Assembly: GCA_902461085.1 (NCBI GenBank) | Contig: CABPWH010000013.1 | Span: forward strand, 1 to 39,210 | From: an uncultured Collinsella sp. | Lineage (GTDB): Bacteria > Actinomycetota > Coriobacteriia > Coriobacteriales > Coriobacteriaceae | DNA length: 39,210 nt | Direction of reading: 5' to 3' | Shown: in pieces, positions 8,215-16,490 of the stretch | Layout of the letters: the number at the start of each line of letters is the position of its first letter | Numbering within the stretch: position 1 is the stretch's first letter | The notes under the pieces: model-generated | Seen by the model: the letters and a program-made list of their open reading frames with translations, nothing else | Database searches by the model: none | Told to the model about the DNA's origin: nothing | Made by a program: the position numbers and the translations under genes

Positions 8215-8328
8215 GCAGGTATGTTCACGGCTCCGGGAGAGACGACGCACAACTAAATAATCGACCGCAAAGCGGGTTCCCCAAAATTCCGGGTTTGAGC
8301 ACGGCTGGGTTTTCGCCACCCACCGTGC
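8201..8328 (+). promoter_or_regulatory. Structured 5' leader of the HgdB-like gene (hairpins)
   Basis: Three hairpins are visible. GGAGCCG 8201-8207 pairs with CGGCTCC 8228-8234 (20-base loop). CCGC-AAA-GCGG lies at 8265-8275. GCACGG-c-TGGGT 8299-8310 pairs with ACCCA-CCGTGC 8318-8328. None has a T-run, so none is a simple terminator. The gene's ATG is at 8374. No known riboswitch consensus (Moco, cobalamin, glycine, T-box and others) was recognised. The whole stretch 7930-8373 otherwise holds the terminator, palindrome and leader ORF listed separately. Confidence 0.4.
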
Positions 8329-8373
8329 AGAAATACCGTAGCTATTCATTTTTGGTTCGAGAGGGGAACCGTC

Positions 8374-9657
8374 ATGGCTGAAGAATTCGATTCCCATCCG
8401 ATGTGGGAGAGCCTCGGCATGAATCTTGCCGACCACGACATGCTGCTGGGCGCCGTGGGACAGATGTACGGCGATATGTTCCTGACGCAGAACAATCGCC
8501 CCAAGTCTACGTCCTACCTGGATTTTGTCGCCACCAACATCCACAGCGGCCGTATTAAGGAGATGCTCGACAAGAAGGAGGCCGGCGAAGCCACCAAGAT
8601 TGTCGGTTCGTTCTGCGTCTACGTGCCCGAAGAGATCGTGCTTGCCTGCGATGGCATCCCCGTGGGCCTGTGCTCGGGTGCCGACTGGGCAACGGACAAG
8701 GTTGAGGAGCACTTGCCGCGCAACACCTGTCCGCTCATCAAGAGCTTTGCCGGCTTTAAGCTGGGCGAGGTCTGCCCCTACATTGAGTCGAGTGACCTGG
8801 TCGTGGGTGAGAACACCTGCGACGGCAAGAAAAAGGCCTACGAGTTCTTTGCCACGCAAAAGAACATGTACGTCATGGATATTCCCAACGTACACGACGA
8901 GTCGACGCTCGTGACCTGGAAGGCCGAGGTCAAGAAGCTCGCCGCCAAGATCGAGGAAGAGTGCGGCGTCAAGATCACGCCCGAGCGTCTGAAGGCCGCC
9001 ATCCACGCCGTCAATGAGAAGCGTCGCGCCCTGCAGCGCCTCGCTGCCACGCGCGCTGCCGACCCGGCGCCCATCAGCGGTCTCGACAGCCTGCTGACCG
9101 TTCAGGCCGCCTTTATGGACGACACGCCGCGTCTGACCGGAGCCATCAACGAGATGGCCGCCGAGTGCGAGCAGCGTGTCGAGGCCGGCGAGGGCGTGGC
9201 GCCCAAGGGGACCAAGCGCATCCTGTACACCGGTACGCCCATGGCCGTGCCCAACTGGAAGCTGTTCAACCTTATCGAGAAGGCCGGCGGCGTCGTGGTG
9301 GGCGAGGAGTCCTGCACGGGCTCGCGCTACTACAAGGACCTGGTCGACGAGTCCGGCGAGACGGTCGACGAGATGCTCGACGCCATCGCCGAGCGCTACT
9401 TTAAGATCAACTGCGCCGTCTTTACGCCCAACGATCAGCGTATGAAGGACATTGTCCAGATGGCGCGCGACCTGCATGCCGACGGTATCGTCGACGTGGC
9501 CCTGCAGTTCTGCACACTCTACGAGATGGAGTCCTTCGCTGTGGAGAAGGCCGCAGAGGAGGCGGGCATTCCGTTTATGCACATCACGACCGACTACGCC
9601 GGTGAGGACGCCGGTCAGCTCCAGACCCGCATCGAGGCCTTCCTCGAGACGATTTAG
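8374..9657 (+). CDS. HgdB-like 2-hydroxyacyl-CoA dehydratase / double-cubane family protein, paralog 1
   Basis: A 427-residue cytoplasmic iron-sulfur protein of the HgdB/BcrBC/FldBC superfamily (COG1775 type), whose members use ATP-driven one-electron reduction to dehydrate 2-hydroxyacyl-CoA, reduce benzoyl-CoA, or, in double-cubane proteins (DCCP), reduce small molecules. Motifs are NTCPLIKS, ENTCDGKKK, EESCTGSR, INCAVFTPNDQR and QFC. Six cysteines (119, 134, 149, 314, 347, 380) have the same spacing in paralog 2. Classical dehydratase subunits bind one [4Fe-4S] by three cysteines, so a six-cysteine set fits a double-cubane-type site better; this is inference. There is no second, differently sized dehydratase subunit and no CoA-transferase nearby. 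ATG 8374 has GAGAGGGG upstream. Substrate unknown. Confidence 0.85.
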   Translation: MAEEFDSHPMWESLGMNLADHDMLLGAVGQMYGDMFLTQNNRPKSTSYLDFVATNIHSGRIKEMLDKKEAGEATKIVGSFCVYVPEEIVLACDGIPVGLCSGADWATDKVEEHLPRNTCPLIKSFAGFKLGEVCPYIESSDLVVGENTCDGKKKAYEFFATQKNMYVMDIPNVHDESTLVTWKAEVKKLAAKIEEECGVKITPERLKAAIHAVNEKRRALQRLAATRAADPAPISGLDSLLTVQAAFMDDTPRLTGAINEMAAECEQRVEAGEGVAPKGTKRILYTGTPMAVPNWKLFNLIEKAGGVVVGEESCTGSRYYKDLVDESGETVDEMLDAIAERYFKINCAVFTPNDQRMKDIVQMARDLHADGIVDVALQFCTLYEMESFAVEKAAEEAGIPFMHITTDYAGEDAGQLQTRIEAFLETI

Positions 9658-9841
9658 CCGCACCTGCGCCAAGCTGTGCCGCCGGGTGTTCCTGTCCACG
9701 CGATAGGGATTTCTCCGTTGCCATGTCGGCCGGTGTCCGGATGCACCGCAGGGCGCCGGCCGGCTTCGCATAGCTGCCGGGGCGGGGATTTCCACCGTGC
9801 CGGCAGATTCTATCCGTTTGTTCAGACACGAAAGGAACTCA

Positions 9842-11452
9842 ATGAACAACGACCTTTTCAAGGCGGGCGTTTCCCGTCGCGGTTTTCTGACCGGCTCCGC
9901 TGCCCTGTGCGCCATGGCGGGCCTCGGCCTCACCGGCTGCGGCGGTTCGGGCGCCGAAAGCGGTAGCGCCGCTGCCTCCGGCCAGGATGTGGAGTATCGC
10001 GACGAGCTGCAGATCGCGCTCCCGGCGAGCCCGGACGGCCTCGATCCGCACACCACGTCGTCGCTTGTGACCATGGACATCATCTGCAACGTCGTCGAGC
10101 CGCTCTTTGGCCTCGATAGCGACTACGAGCCCCAACCCGTGCTGGCCAAGGGCTATGAGGTCTCCGACGACGGCCTGACCTACACCATCAAGCTGCGCGA
10201 GGGCGTCACCTTCCACAACGGCAAGGAGTTTGGCTCCGAGGACGTCGTGGCCTCGATGAACCGCTGGCTCACCGTCAACGACCGCGCCGCGAGCCTGCTG
10301 CCCGGTGCCACCTTCGCCGCCTCGGGCGACCACGAGGTCACCTGCACGCTGACCGCGCCCGCCATCGACTTTCTGATCATCCTGGGCAACCACTCCCAGT
10401 ATCCGGGTATCTTCCCCTCCGAGGTCATTGAGGCCGCGGGCGATACCGGCGTGACCGAGTACGTGGGTACCGGTGCCTACAAGTTTGTGGAGTGGAAGCA
10501 GGACCAGTACGTCCATCTCACCCGCTACGAGGACTATGTCGCCGCCCACGGCAAGGCTTCGGGCTACACCGGCAAGGTCTCCGCGCCCACCAAGGACATC
10601 TACTATCAGTTCGTGACCGAGGCCTCCACGCGCGTGAGCGGGTTTGAGACCGGCGAGTACGATATCGCTGGCGAGATCCCCACCGAGAACTACCACGACT
10701 TCGACGGCAACGACGACGTCAAGCTCTACACCCATAACGCCGGCGTTCTGACCGCCTTCCTCAACATGAACGAGGGCATCTTCGCCGACGAGGAGATCCG
10801 CAAGTGTGCCCTCATGGCTATCGACTGCGAGGCGGCCGCTCTTGCCGCCTATGGCGAGAAGGAGCTCTTCAACATCGATCCCAACCTTGGCAACCCCGAG
10901 AACACTCAGTGGGCGACCGACGCGGGCAAGAAGTACTTTAACCAGGCCGACGCCAAGGCCGCCAAGAAGGCCCTGGCCAAGACCTCCTATGCCGGTGAAA
11001 CGGTCAAGCTACTGACCACCCCCGACTACAAGGATATGTATAACGCCACCGTCGCGCTGCAGGAACAGCTCGAGAAGGCCGGTTTCACCGCCGAGGTCGA
11101 CAGCTACGAGTTCGCGACCTTCATGGACATCCGCTCCGGCAAGCCCGAGCAGTGGGACCTCTTTGTGGCCTCCACCAACTACAAGCCCATCCCGGCCCAG
11201 TCCCTCTCGGTCTCCAAGGCCTTCTATGGCCTGTCCGACGAGGAGGCGCTCAAGCTCGTGGCCGAGACCCGCACCGCCAAGGACACCGACGCTGCGGCCA
11301 AGAAGTGGGCCGAGGCTCAGGAACGCCTCTATGAGATCGCCGTCATCGAGCCGCTTTGCCACTACGCTTCCATCACGGGCACCCAGGCAGACGTCGAGGA
11401 CGTCGAGGTGCTCGACGGGGCCATCATTTGGAACGCCAAGCGTCCGGAGTAA
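9842..11452 (+). CDS. Family 5 ABC transporter substrate-binding lipoprotein (dipeptide/oligopeptide/nickel type)
   Basis: A 536-residue exported protein with a Tat-like SRRGFL (residues 11-16), hydrophobic segment and lipobox LTGC (Cys33). The mature part follows the SBP family 5 pattern: LQIALPASPDGLDPHTTSS, GLTYTIKLREGVTFHNGKEFGSEDVVASMNRW read in parts, and a long C-terminal lobe. Family members bind peptides, opines, nickel chelates or glycosides on the outer face of the membrane. ATG 9842 has AAAGGA just upstream. It is separated from the HgdB-like gene by about 180 GC-rich bases in which no promoter or terminator was seen. The substrate cannot be told. Its position inside an HgdB/activator cluster suggests that it feeds that pathway, or that two units are simply adjacent. 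Confidence 0.9.
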   Translation: MNNDLFKAGVSRRGFLTGSAALCAMAGLGLTGCGGSGAESGSAAASGQDVEYRDELQIALPASPDGLDPHTTSSLVTMDIICNVVEPLFGLDSDYEPQPVLAKGYEVSDDGLTYTIKLREGVTFHNGKEFGSEDVVASMNRWLTVNDRAASLLPGATFAASGDHEVTCTLTAPAIDFLIILGNHSQYPGIFPSEVIEAAGDTGVTEYVGTGAYKFVEWKQDQYVHLTRYEDYVAAHGKASGYTGKVSAPTKDIYYQFVTEASTRVSGFETGEYDIAGEIPTENYHDFDGNDDVKLYTHNAGVLTAFLNMNEGIFADEEIRKCALMAIDCEAAALAAYGEKELFNIDPNLGNPENTQWATDAGKKYFNQADAKAAKKALAKTSYAGETVKLLTTPDYKDMYNATVALQEQLEKAGFTAEVDSYEFATFMDIRSGKPEQWDLFVASTNYKPIPAQSLSVSKAFYGLSDEEALKLVAETRTAKDTDAAAKKWAEAQERLYEIAVIEPLCHYASITGTQADVEDVEVLDGAIIWNAKRPE

Positions 11453-11462
11453 TGCAATAGAT

Positions 11463-11506
11463 GGCGTGGCGGCTGGAGGGGTCTGGTCCCCTGTGGCCGC
11501 CACGCC
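11463..11506 (+). other. Intercistronic hairpin between binding protein and permease
   Basis: GGCGTGGCGGC (11463-11473) pairs exactly with GCCGCCACGCC (11496-11506), and AGGGG/CCCCT pair inside. There is no T-run. Such hairpins after a binding-protein gene commonly protect the upstream mRNA or lower downstream expression. Confidence 0.6.
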
Positions 11507-11540
11507 CTGTCCACGTTCAGAGGGGAAATAGACGCCTCGC

Positions 11541-12494
11541 ATGATGAAGTACACGCTCAAACGTATAGGCGCGATGGTTCCGGTGATGCTCATCATCTCG
11601 GTTGTCGTGTTTTTGATTATCTATCTCACACCGGGTGACCCGGCCTCTTCGATGCTCGGCATGGAGGCTTCGGCCGACCAGATCGAGCGCGTCAACGATA
11701 GCCTGGGACTCAACGAGCCGCTGCCGCAGCGCTACGTTGAGTGGATGGGCGGCGTGCTTACCGGCGACCTGGGCGATTCGTATTTTATGCGGCAGCCCGT
11801 CACGCAGGCGATCGCCGAGCACTTTGGCCCCACGCTATCGCTCGCGCTTCTGGCACAGCTCATCGCGCTGTTGATTGCACTGCCTTGCGGCGTCGTCGCT
11901 GCCCTCAAACATGGGTCGCGCACCGACGCGGTCTTGCGTGTCGTTGCTCTTTTGGGCGTGGCGATACCCGGCTTTTTGATGGCGCTCATGCTTATGTGGC
12001 TGTTTGCCGTCACGTTGCGTGTGTTCCCGGTGGCCGGCTATGCGCCGCTATCGAAGGGCTGGTTCAGCCATTTACGCTATCTTGCGTTGCCGGCCATATC
12101 GCTTGGATGCGTGCAGGCGGCCCTGCTCATGCGCATGACCCGTTCGAGCGTTATCGAGGCCATGCAGCTTGACTGCGTCAAGACGGCGCGTGCCAAGGGC
12201 GTCTCCGAGTTTCGCGTGGTGCTGGCCCATGCCCTGCGCAACGCAGCGCTGCCGATTCTCACCTCGGTCGGCTATTCTTTTGGCGCCCTGATTACGGGCG
12301 CCGTGGTGACTGAGGCCATTTTTAACATCCCCGGTTTGGGCCAGCTGGTCACGAGCTCTATCGAGCGTCGCGACTATCCGGTGATTCAGGGCGTGCTGCT
12401 GGTCATCGCCTTATTGAATTCGGTGATCAATCTGGCCGTCGACCTTGCCTACGGCGCTTTTGACCCGCGCGCTCGCAAATGGGGCGATGCATGA
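11541..12494 (+). CDS. ABC transporter permease, DppB/OppB type
   Basis: A 317-residue inner-membrane permease. The start MMKYTLKRIGAMVPVMLIIS, the LTPGDPASSMLG segment, the long hydrophilic loop, and the EAA motif region (DCVKTARAKGVSEFRVVLAHALRN, read in parts) are typical of DppB. It has about six membrane spans and ends with the usual YGAFDPRAR tail. It pairs with the DppC-like subunit, whose ATG overlaps its TGA (ATGA). Confidence 0.93.
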   Translation: MMKYTLKRIGAMVPVMLIISVVVFLIIYLTPGDPASSMLGMEASADQIERVNDSLGLNEPLPQRYVEWMGGVLTGDLGDSYFMRQPVTQAIAEHFGPTLSLALLAQLIALLIALPCGVVAALKHGSRTDAVLRVVALLGVAIPGFLMALMLMWLFAVTLRVFPVAGYAPLSKGWFSHLRYLALPAISLGCVQAALLMRMTRSSVIEAMQLDCVKTARAKGVSEFRVVLAHALRNAALPILTSVGYSFGALITGAVVTEAIFNIPGLGQLVTSSIERRDYPVIQGVLLVIALLNSVINLAVDLAYGAFDPRARKWGDA

Positions 12495-13321
12495 TGGCAA
12501 ACTTTAAGAAGGCTCTTGCCAACAAGGGGTTTGTGGTCGGCGGCTTCATTTTCCTGGCGATTGCGCTGATCGCGCTCGTCGGTCCGCTGGTGTGGACGGT
12601 TGATCCCAATGCGCAGGAGATGGCGTTGCGACTTTCGGCACCTTCGCCTGCGCATCCCTTTGGCTGCGATGACTTTGGCCGCGACCTGCTTGCCCGCGTC
12701 ATCGCGGGCGCGCGCGTGTCGCTTGGCGTCGGCATTGCCGTCACGCTCGCGACGAGTGCGCTCGGCTTGGTGATCGGCGCCTATGCGTGCTACAACGAGA
12801 GGCTCGATCATATTCTCATGCGCATCTGCGACGGCCTTATGTCCATTCCAGGCGTGCTTTTGGCTATCGCACTCATGGCCATGATGGGCGCCTCGGTCTG
12901 GAACGTCATCATCGCGCTCTCCATCGTCTATACGCCCAGCATGGCGCGCATCGTGCGCTCGCGTGCGATGGTGGTCAAGGAGGAGCCCTTTGTGGAGGCC
13001 CTGCGCGTGCAGGGCGCCTCGACCGCGCGCATCGTGTGGCTGCATATCGTGCCCAACGTTATGGCGCCCTTCCTGGTGCAGGCGACCTTCGTCTTTGCCG
13101 AGGCCGTGCTCTCGGAGGCCGCCCTCTCGTTTCTGGGCCTGGGTATCAAGGCGCCCGACGCCAGCTGGGGAAACATCCTGCAGGCGGGCAAGAACGTGAT
13201 GCGCAAAGCCTGGTGGATGATTTTCTTCCCGGCAGCAGCCATCATCGCGAGCGTGCTTTCGCTCAATCTGGCCGGCGACGGCCTGCGCGACGCCCTCGAC
13301 CCCAAGACCAAGGAGGACTAG
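12491..13321 (+). CDS. ABC transporter permease, DppC/OppC type
   Basis: A 276-residue partner permease. HPFGCDDFGRDLLARVIAGAR is the conserved N-terminal DppC motif (HxxGTDxxGRD), with Cys replacing the usual Thr. The EAA loop (FVEALRVQGASTARIVWLHI) and SEAALSFLGLG complete the pattern. The start codon overlaps the preceding stop by four bases, so translation is coupled. Another in-frame ATG lies at 12494. It forms the membrane channel with the DppB-like subunit. Confidence 0.93.
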   Translation: MMANFKKALANKGFVVGGFIFLAIALIALVGPLVWTVDPNAQEMALRLSAPSPAHPFGCDDFGRDLLARVIAGARVSLGVGIAVTLATSALGLVIGAYACYNERLDHILMRICDGLMSIPGVLLAIALMAMMGASVWNVIIALSIVYTPSMARIVRSRAMVVKEEPFVEALRVQGASTARIVWLHIVPNVMAPFLVQATFVFAEAVLSEAALSFLGLGIKAPDASWGNILQAGKNVMRKAWWMIFFPAAAIIASVLSLNLAGDGLRDALDPKTKED

Positions 13322-13324
13322 CCC

Positions 13325-14320
13325 ATGGCTCAGAATCTTTTGGACGTGCGCGACCTCTGCATCTCGTTTGTGGGCCGCGATGGCAACGCGCTGGAAGCCG
13401 TCAACAAACTCAACCTACATATCGATGCCGGTGAGATCGTTGGTGTTGTCGGCGAGTCCGGCTGCGGTAAGTCGGTGTTTGCCCAGAGTGTCATGCGCCT
13501 ATTGGAGCATGAACAGAAGATGGCCTATGAGGGCCAGATTGTGTTTGATGGCGAGGATCTGCTGGCGCGTCCGCTCAAGACGATGCGCAAAGTGCGCGGC
13601 TGCGACATCGCCATGATTTTCCAGGACCCTTTGAGCTCGCTTAACCCCGTCATGACGGTCGGGGCCCAGGTCGTCGAGGCCGTGCGGGCCCACCGTAAGG
13701 TGAGCCGACGCGAAGCCCGCAACGAGGCTCTATCGCTGTTGGAACGTGTGGGAATTCGAGATGCCGCGGCCCGCTTCGACATGTATCCGAGCGATTTTAG
13801 CGGCGGTATGCGCCAGCGCGTGATGATTGCCATGGCGCTCGCCGGACACCCGCGCCTGCTTATCGCCGATGAGCCCACCACGGCACTCGACACGACGACT
13901 CAAAAACAGATTTTGGACCTACTGCGCGACCTCAACCGCACCGAGAACATGGCGGTGCTTTTTATCAGCCATGATTTGGGTGTCGTTACGAGCATCTGCT
14001 CGCGCGTGCACGTCATGTATCTGGGCCAAATCGTAGAAGAGATCGACGCCTGCGGCCTTATGGAGCGTCCGAGCCACCCGTATGCCCAGGGGCTCATCGC
14101 GAGCATTCCGCCGCTCGAAGGCGAGCGCGTTGACACGCTGGCGGATATTCCGGGCACAGTGCCGCCGCTTACGGCAATACCCTGTGGATGCCGCTTTGCG
14201 CCTCGTTGCGCCCGGGCGGACGAGCGTTGCCGCGCGCAGGAGCCTCCGCTGTTTGTCGTGAATGCGTGCGACCGGTCTAAATGCTGGCTTGTCGAGAAAG
14301 GGGAGCGCCATGGCTGTTGA
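13325..14320 (+). CDS. ABC transporter ATPase, DppD/OppD type
   Basis: A 331-residue ATP-binding subunit. Walker A GESGCGKS, signature FSGGMRQRVMIAMAL, Walker B LLIADEPTTALD and the switch histidine in FISHDLGVV are all intact. The C-terminus has the oligopeptide-transporter extension, including PYAQGLIASIPPL and the cysteine-rich CGCRFAPRCARADERC, which in relatives holds an iron-sulfur cluster or structural metal. It starts three bases after the permease stop and overlaps the next ATPase gene by 11 bases. Confidence 0.93.
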   Translation: MAQNLLDVRDLCISFVGRDGNALEAVNKLNLHIDAGEIVGVVGESGCGKSVFAQSVMRLLEHEQKMAYEGQIVFDGEDLLARPLKTMRKVRGCDIAMIFQDPLSSLNPVMTVGAQVVEAVRAHRKVSRREARNEALSLLERVGIRDAAARFDMYPSDFSGGMRQRVMIAMALAGHPRLLIADEPTTALDTTTQKQILDLLRDLNRTENMAVLFISHDLGVVTSICSRVHVMYLGQIVEEIDACGLMERPSHPYAQGLIASIPPLEGERVDTLADIPGTVPPLTAIPCGCRFAPRCARADERCRAQEPPLFVVNACDRSKCWLVEKGERHGC

Positions 14321-15095
14321 TAGCGAAGCCCTGCTTAGGGTCTCACATCTGACTAAAACGTTTCCCATGCCGGGCTCAGGTTTTAAGCGTCAGGCCTTTA
14401 CCGCCGTGGACGATCTGTCGTTTGAGATCGCACCGGGCGAGGTCTATGGCCTGGTTGGCGAATCCGGATCGGGCAAGTCGACGACTGGACGCCTGATCTG
14501 TGGTCTCGAGCGTGCGGATTCCGGCTCGATTGCCTATCGCGGGCACGACCTCGCCACGATGTCGGAGCGCGAACGCAAGCCGTTTCGCCGCGAAATCCAG
14601 CTGGTATTCCAGGATAGCTCTACGGCTTTTGACCCACGTAACCGTGTCGGCCGCATTTTGGAGGAGCCGCTGATTATCGCCGGCGTGCGCGATGCGGATG
14701 AGCGTCATGAGCGCGCGCTCTCGGCCCTGGCCTCGGTCGGTCTTCTGGCAGAGCATTATGACCGCTATCCGCACGACCTTTCGGGGGGACAGCGCCAGCG
14801 ACTCAATCTGGCACGGGCGCTTATTTGCGAGCCGCGCCTTGTGGTATGCGACGAGCCGGTCTCGGCGCTTGACGTGTCCGTTCAGGCCCAAGTGCTCAAC
14901 TTACTTCGCGACCTGCAGCGCACGACGGGCGTGGCGCTGCTGTTTATCACGCATGATATGCGTGTGGTTCGGCATATGTCCGACCGGATTGGCGTGCTCT
15001 ACCACGGTCGTCTTGTCGAGGAAGGCGAGGCCGAGGACGTGATCGAGCACCCGAGCGATCCGTATACGCAGGAGCTTATCGACGCCATTCCCTAG
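14310..15095 (+). CDS. ABC transporter ATPase, DppF/OppF type
   Basis: A 261-residue second ATPase with Walker A GESGSGKST, signature LSGGQRQRLNLARAL, Walker B LVVCDEPVSALD and switch LFITHDMRVV. It stops at PYTQELIDAIP, so it lacks the C-terminal cysteine-rich extension seen in its DppD-like partner; shorter forms of this kind are common. ATG 14310 has GGGGAG upstream and lies within the 3' end of the previous gene. With the three upstream genes and the binding protein it completes one ABC importer. Confidence 0.92.
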   Translation: MAVDSEALLRVSHLTKTFPMPGSGFKRQAFTAVDDLSFEIAPGEVYGLVGESGSGKSTTGRLICGLERADSGSIAYRGHDLATMSERERKPFRREIQLVFQDSSTAFDPRNRVGRILEEPLIIAGVRDADERHERALSALASVGLLAEHYDRYPHDLSGGQRQRLNLARALICEPRLVVCDEPVSALDVSVQAQVLNLLRDLQRTTGVALLFITHDMRVVRHMSDRIGVLYHGRLVEEGEAEDVIEHPSDPYTQELIDAIP

Positions 15096-15171
15096 AGGAT
15101 GCTTCCTTTTGGGTATGGCGTGGGTTTGTTGTTTAATTGTCGGTATATCGGTGCAAGAGAGGGGAACTACT

Positions 15172-16335
15172 ATGGTCGATATCGAGGAACAGCCGTTGCC
15201 GTCCACGTTTGAGGAGTTTAACGAGCAGCGCAAGGCGGCGTTTATTCGCGTCAAGGATTATAAGCAGGCGGGTAATCGCCTGGTCGGCTTTTTGTGCAGC
15301 TATACGCCGCTCGAGATTATCGATGCCGCGGGGGCTGCGAGCGTGGCGCTGTGCGGCACGTCCGACGAGGTGATTCCCGAGGCCGAGAAGGTGCTGCCGG
15401 CAAACTTGTGCCCGCTTATCAAGTCGACGTACGGCTTTGCCTACTCGCAAAAGTGCCCGTTTACGTACTTTAGCGACATGATCATCGGCGAGACCACCTG
15501 CGACGGCAAGAAAAAGATGTACGAGCTACTCAGCGAGCTCAAACGCACGCACATTCTGCATCTTCCGCAGGGTCGCGATCGTGCCTACGAGCGTGAAGGC
15601 TGGTACGAGGAGTGCCGTCTGCTCAAGGAGGAGCTCGAGGGCCTCTACGGCATCACGATTACCGACGATGACCTGCGCGCTGCCGTCCGTCGTCGCAACC
15701 GCTTGCGTGCGGCCCAGCTCGACATGTTTGCGCTGCAGGCCAACCAGCCGGCGGCCATGAGCGGCGTCGACCTAATGAGTACCATGTTTGCCGGTACGTT
15801 CAGCTTTGATATCGAGGCCTATACGCAGCAGCTGGAGCAAAAGGTTGCCAAGCTGCGCGAGGCCTACGAGACTGGCGAGCGCCCGGTCGCGGCGGATGCC
15901 AAGCGCATTCTGATCACCGGCTGCCCGGTGGGCGGCGTGATCAACAAGATCGGCCGTACTATCGAGTCCAACGGCGGTGTGGTCGTGTGCATGGACGACT
16001 GCTCGGGCGAGCGCACGGCGGCCATGATGATCGATCCGGAGGCTCCCGACATCCTGCGCGCCATCGCCGACCGCTACCTGGACATCAACTGCTCGGTCAT
16101 GACGCCCAACGACGGCCGCATGGAGAACACACTGACCATGTGCGAGAAGTATCATGTCGATGGCGTGGTAGAGAGCGTGCTGCAGGCCTGCCACACCTTC
16201 AACGTTGAGAGCGCGCGCATGCAGGAGGCCGTCGAGGGTGCGGGTATTCCGTATATGAAGATCGAGACCGACTACAGCAACGGCGACATGGGCCAGATCG
16301 AGACGCGCATCGCCGCCTTCATCGAAACCCTCTAG
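15172..16335 (+). CDS. HgdB-like 2-hydroxyacyl-CoA dehydratase / double-cubane family protein, paralog 2
   Basis: A 387-residue paralog of the protein at 8374. Shared motifs are NLCPLIKS, ETTCDGKKK, DDCSGER, INCSVMTPNDGR and QACHTF. Its cysteines at 80, 95, 110, 277, 307 and 340 align with the six of paralog 1, with nearly identical gaps (15, 15, 167, 30, 33 against 15, 15, 165, 33, 33). Paralog 1 has about 40 more N-terminal residues. The two could form a heterodimer or be separate homodimers served by the same activator. ATG 15172 has GAGAGGGG upstream, the same arrangement as paralog 1. The stop lies within a long hairpin. Substrate unknown. Confidence 0.85.
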   Translation: MVDIEEQPLPSTFEEFNEQRKAAFIRVKDYKQAGNRLVGFLCSYTPLEIIDAAGAASVALCGTSDEVIPEAEKVLPANLCPLIKSTYGFAYSQKCPFTYFSDMIIGETTCDGKKKMYELLSELKRTHILHLPQGRDRAYEREGWYEECRLLKEELEGLYGITITDDDLRAAVRRRNRLRAAQLDMFALQANQPAAMSGVDLMSTMFAGTFSFDIEAYTQQLEQKVAKLREAYETGERPVAADAKRILITGCPVGGVINKIGRTIESNGGVVVCMDDCSGERTAAMMIDPEAPDILRAIADRYLDINCSVMTPNDGRMENTLTMCEKYHVDGVVESVLQACHTFNVESARMQEAVEGAGIPYMKIETDYSNGDMGQIETRIAAFIETL

Positions 16336-16438
16336 GTTTCTCAGGCACCGGATCTTGCCCCTCAAACCGTCGCTTGCGTACCCAAAGTACGCTGCGCTCC
16401 TCTTTCGGGGCAATCTCCGGCACCTGAGAAACCTAGAG
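16330..16438 (+). repeat. 109-base long inverted repeat at the 3' end of HgdB-like paralog 2
   Basis: CTCTAGGTTTCTCAGG (16330-16345) is mirrored exactly by CCTGAGAAACCTAGAG (16423-16438). Inside, CCGGA/TCCGG and TTGCCCC/GGGGCAA pair, and the tip is GCGTAC-CCAAA-GTACGC (16376-16392). All of it is centred on 16384. The outer arm includes the TAG stop of the gene. There is no T-run, so it is more likely a dispersed intergenic element, processing site or 3' stabiliser than a classic terminator. Confidence 0.75.
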
Positions 16439-16490
16439 CTAAGGCGCCTGAACGCGCCGCCACCTTTGATGTTTAGATTGGGAGAGAGCC

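Noticed and set aside
8201..8373. Known riboswitch (Moco, cobalamin, glycine, T-box)
   Set aside because: None of the conserved sequence blocks I know for these classes is present, although stems exist.
8035..10089. Long antisense open frame (684 codons) opposite the HgdB-like gene
   Set aside because: Its sequence is low-complexity (His/Leu/Val/Gly-rich), has no motif, and overlaps a gene with clear family motifs. High GC at third codon positions opens the opposite strand.
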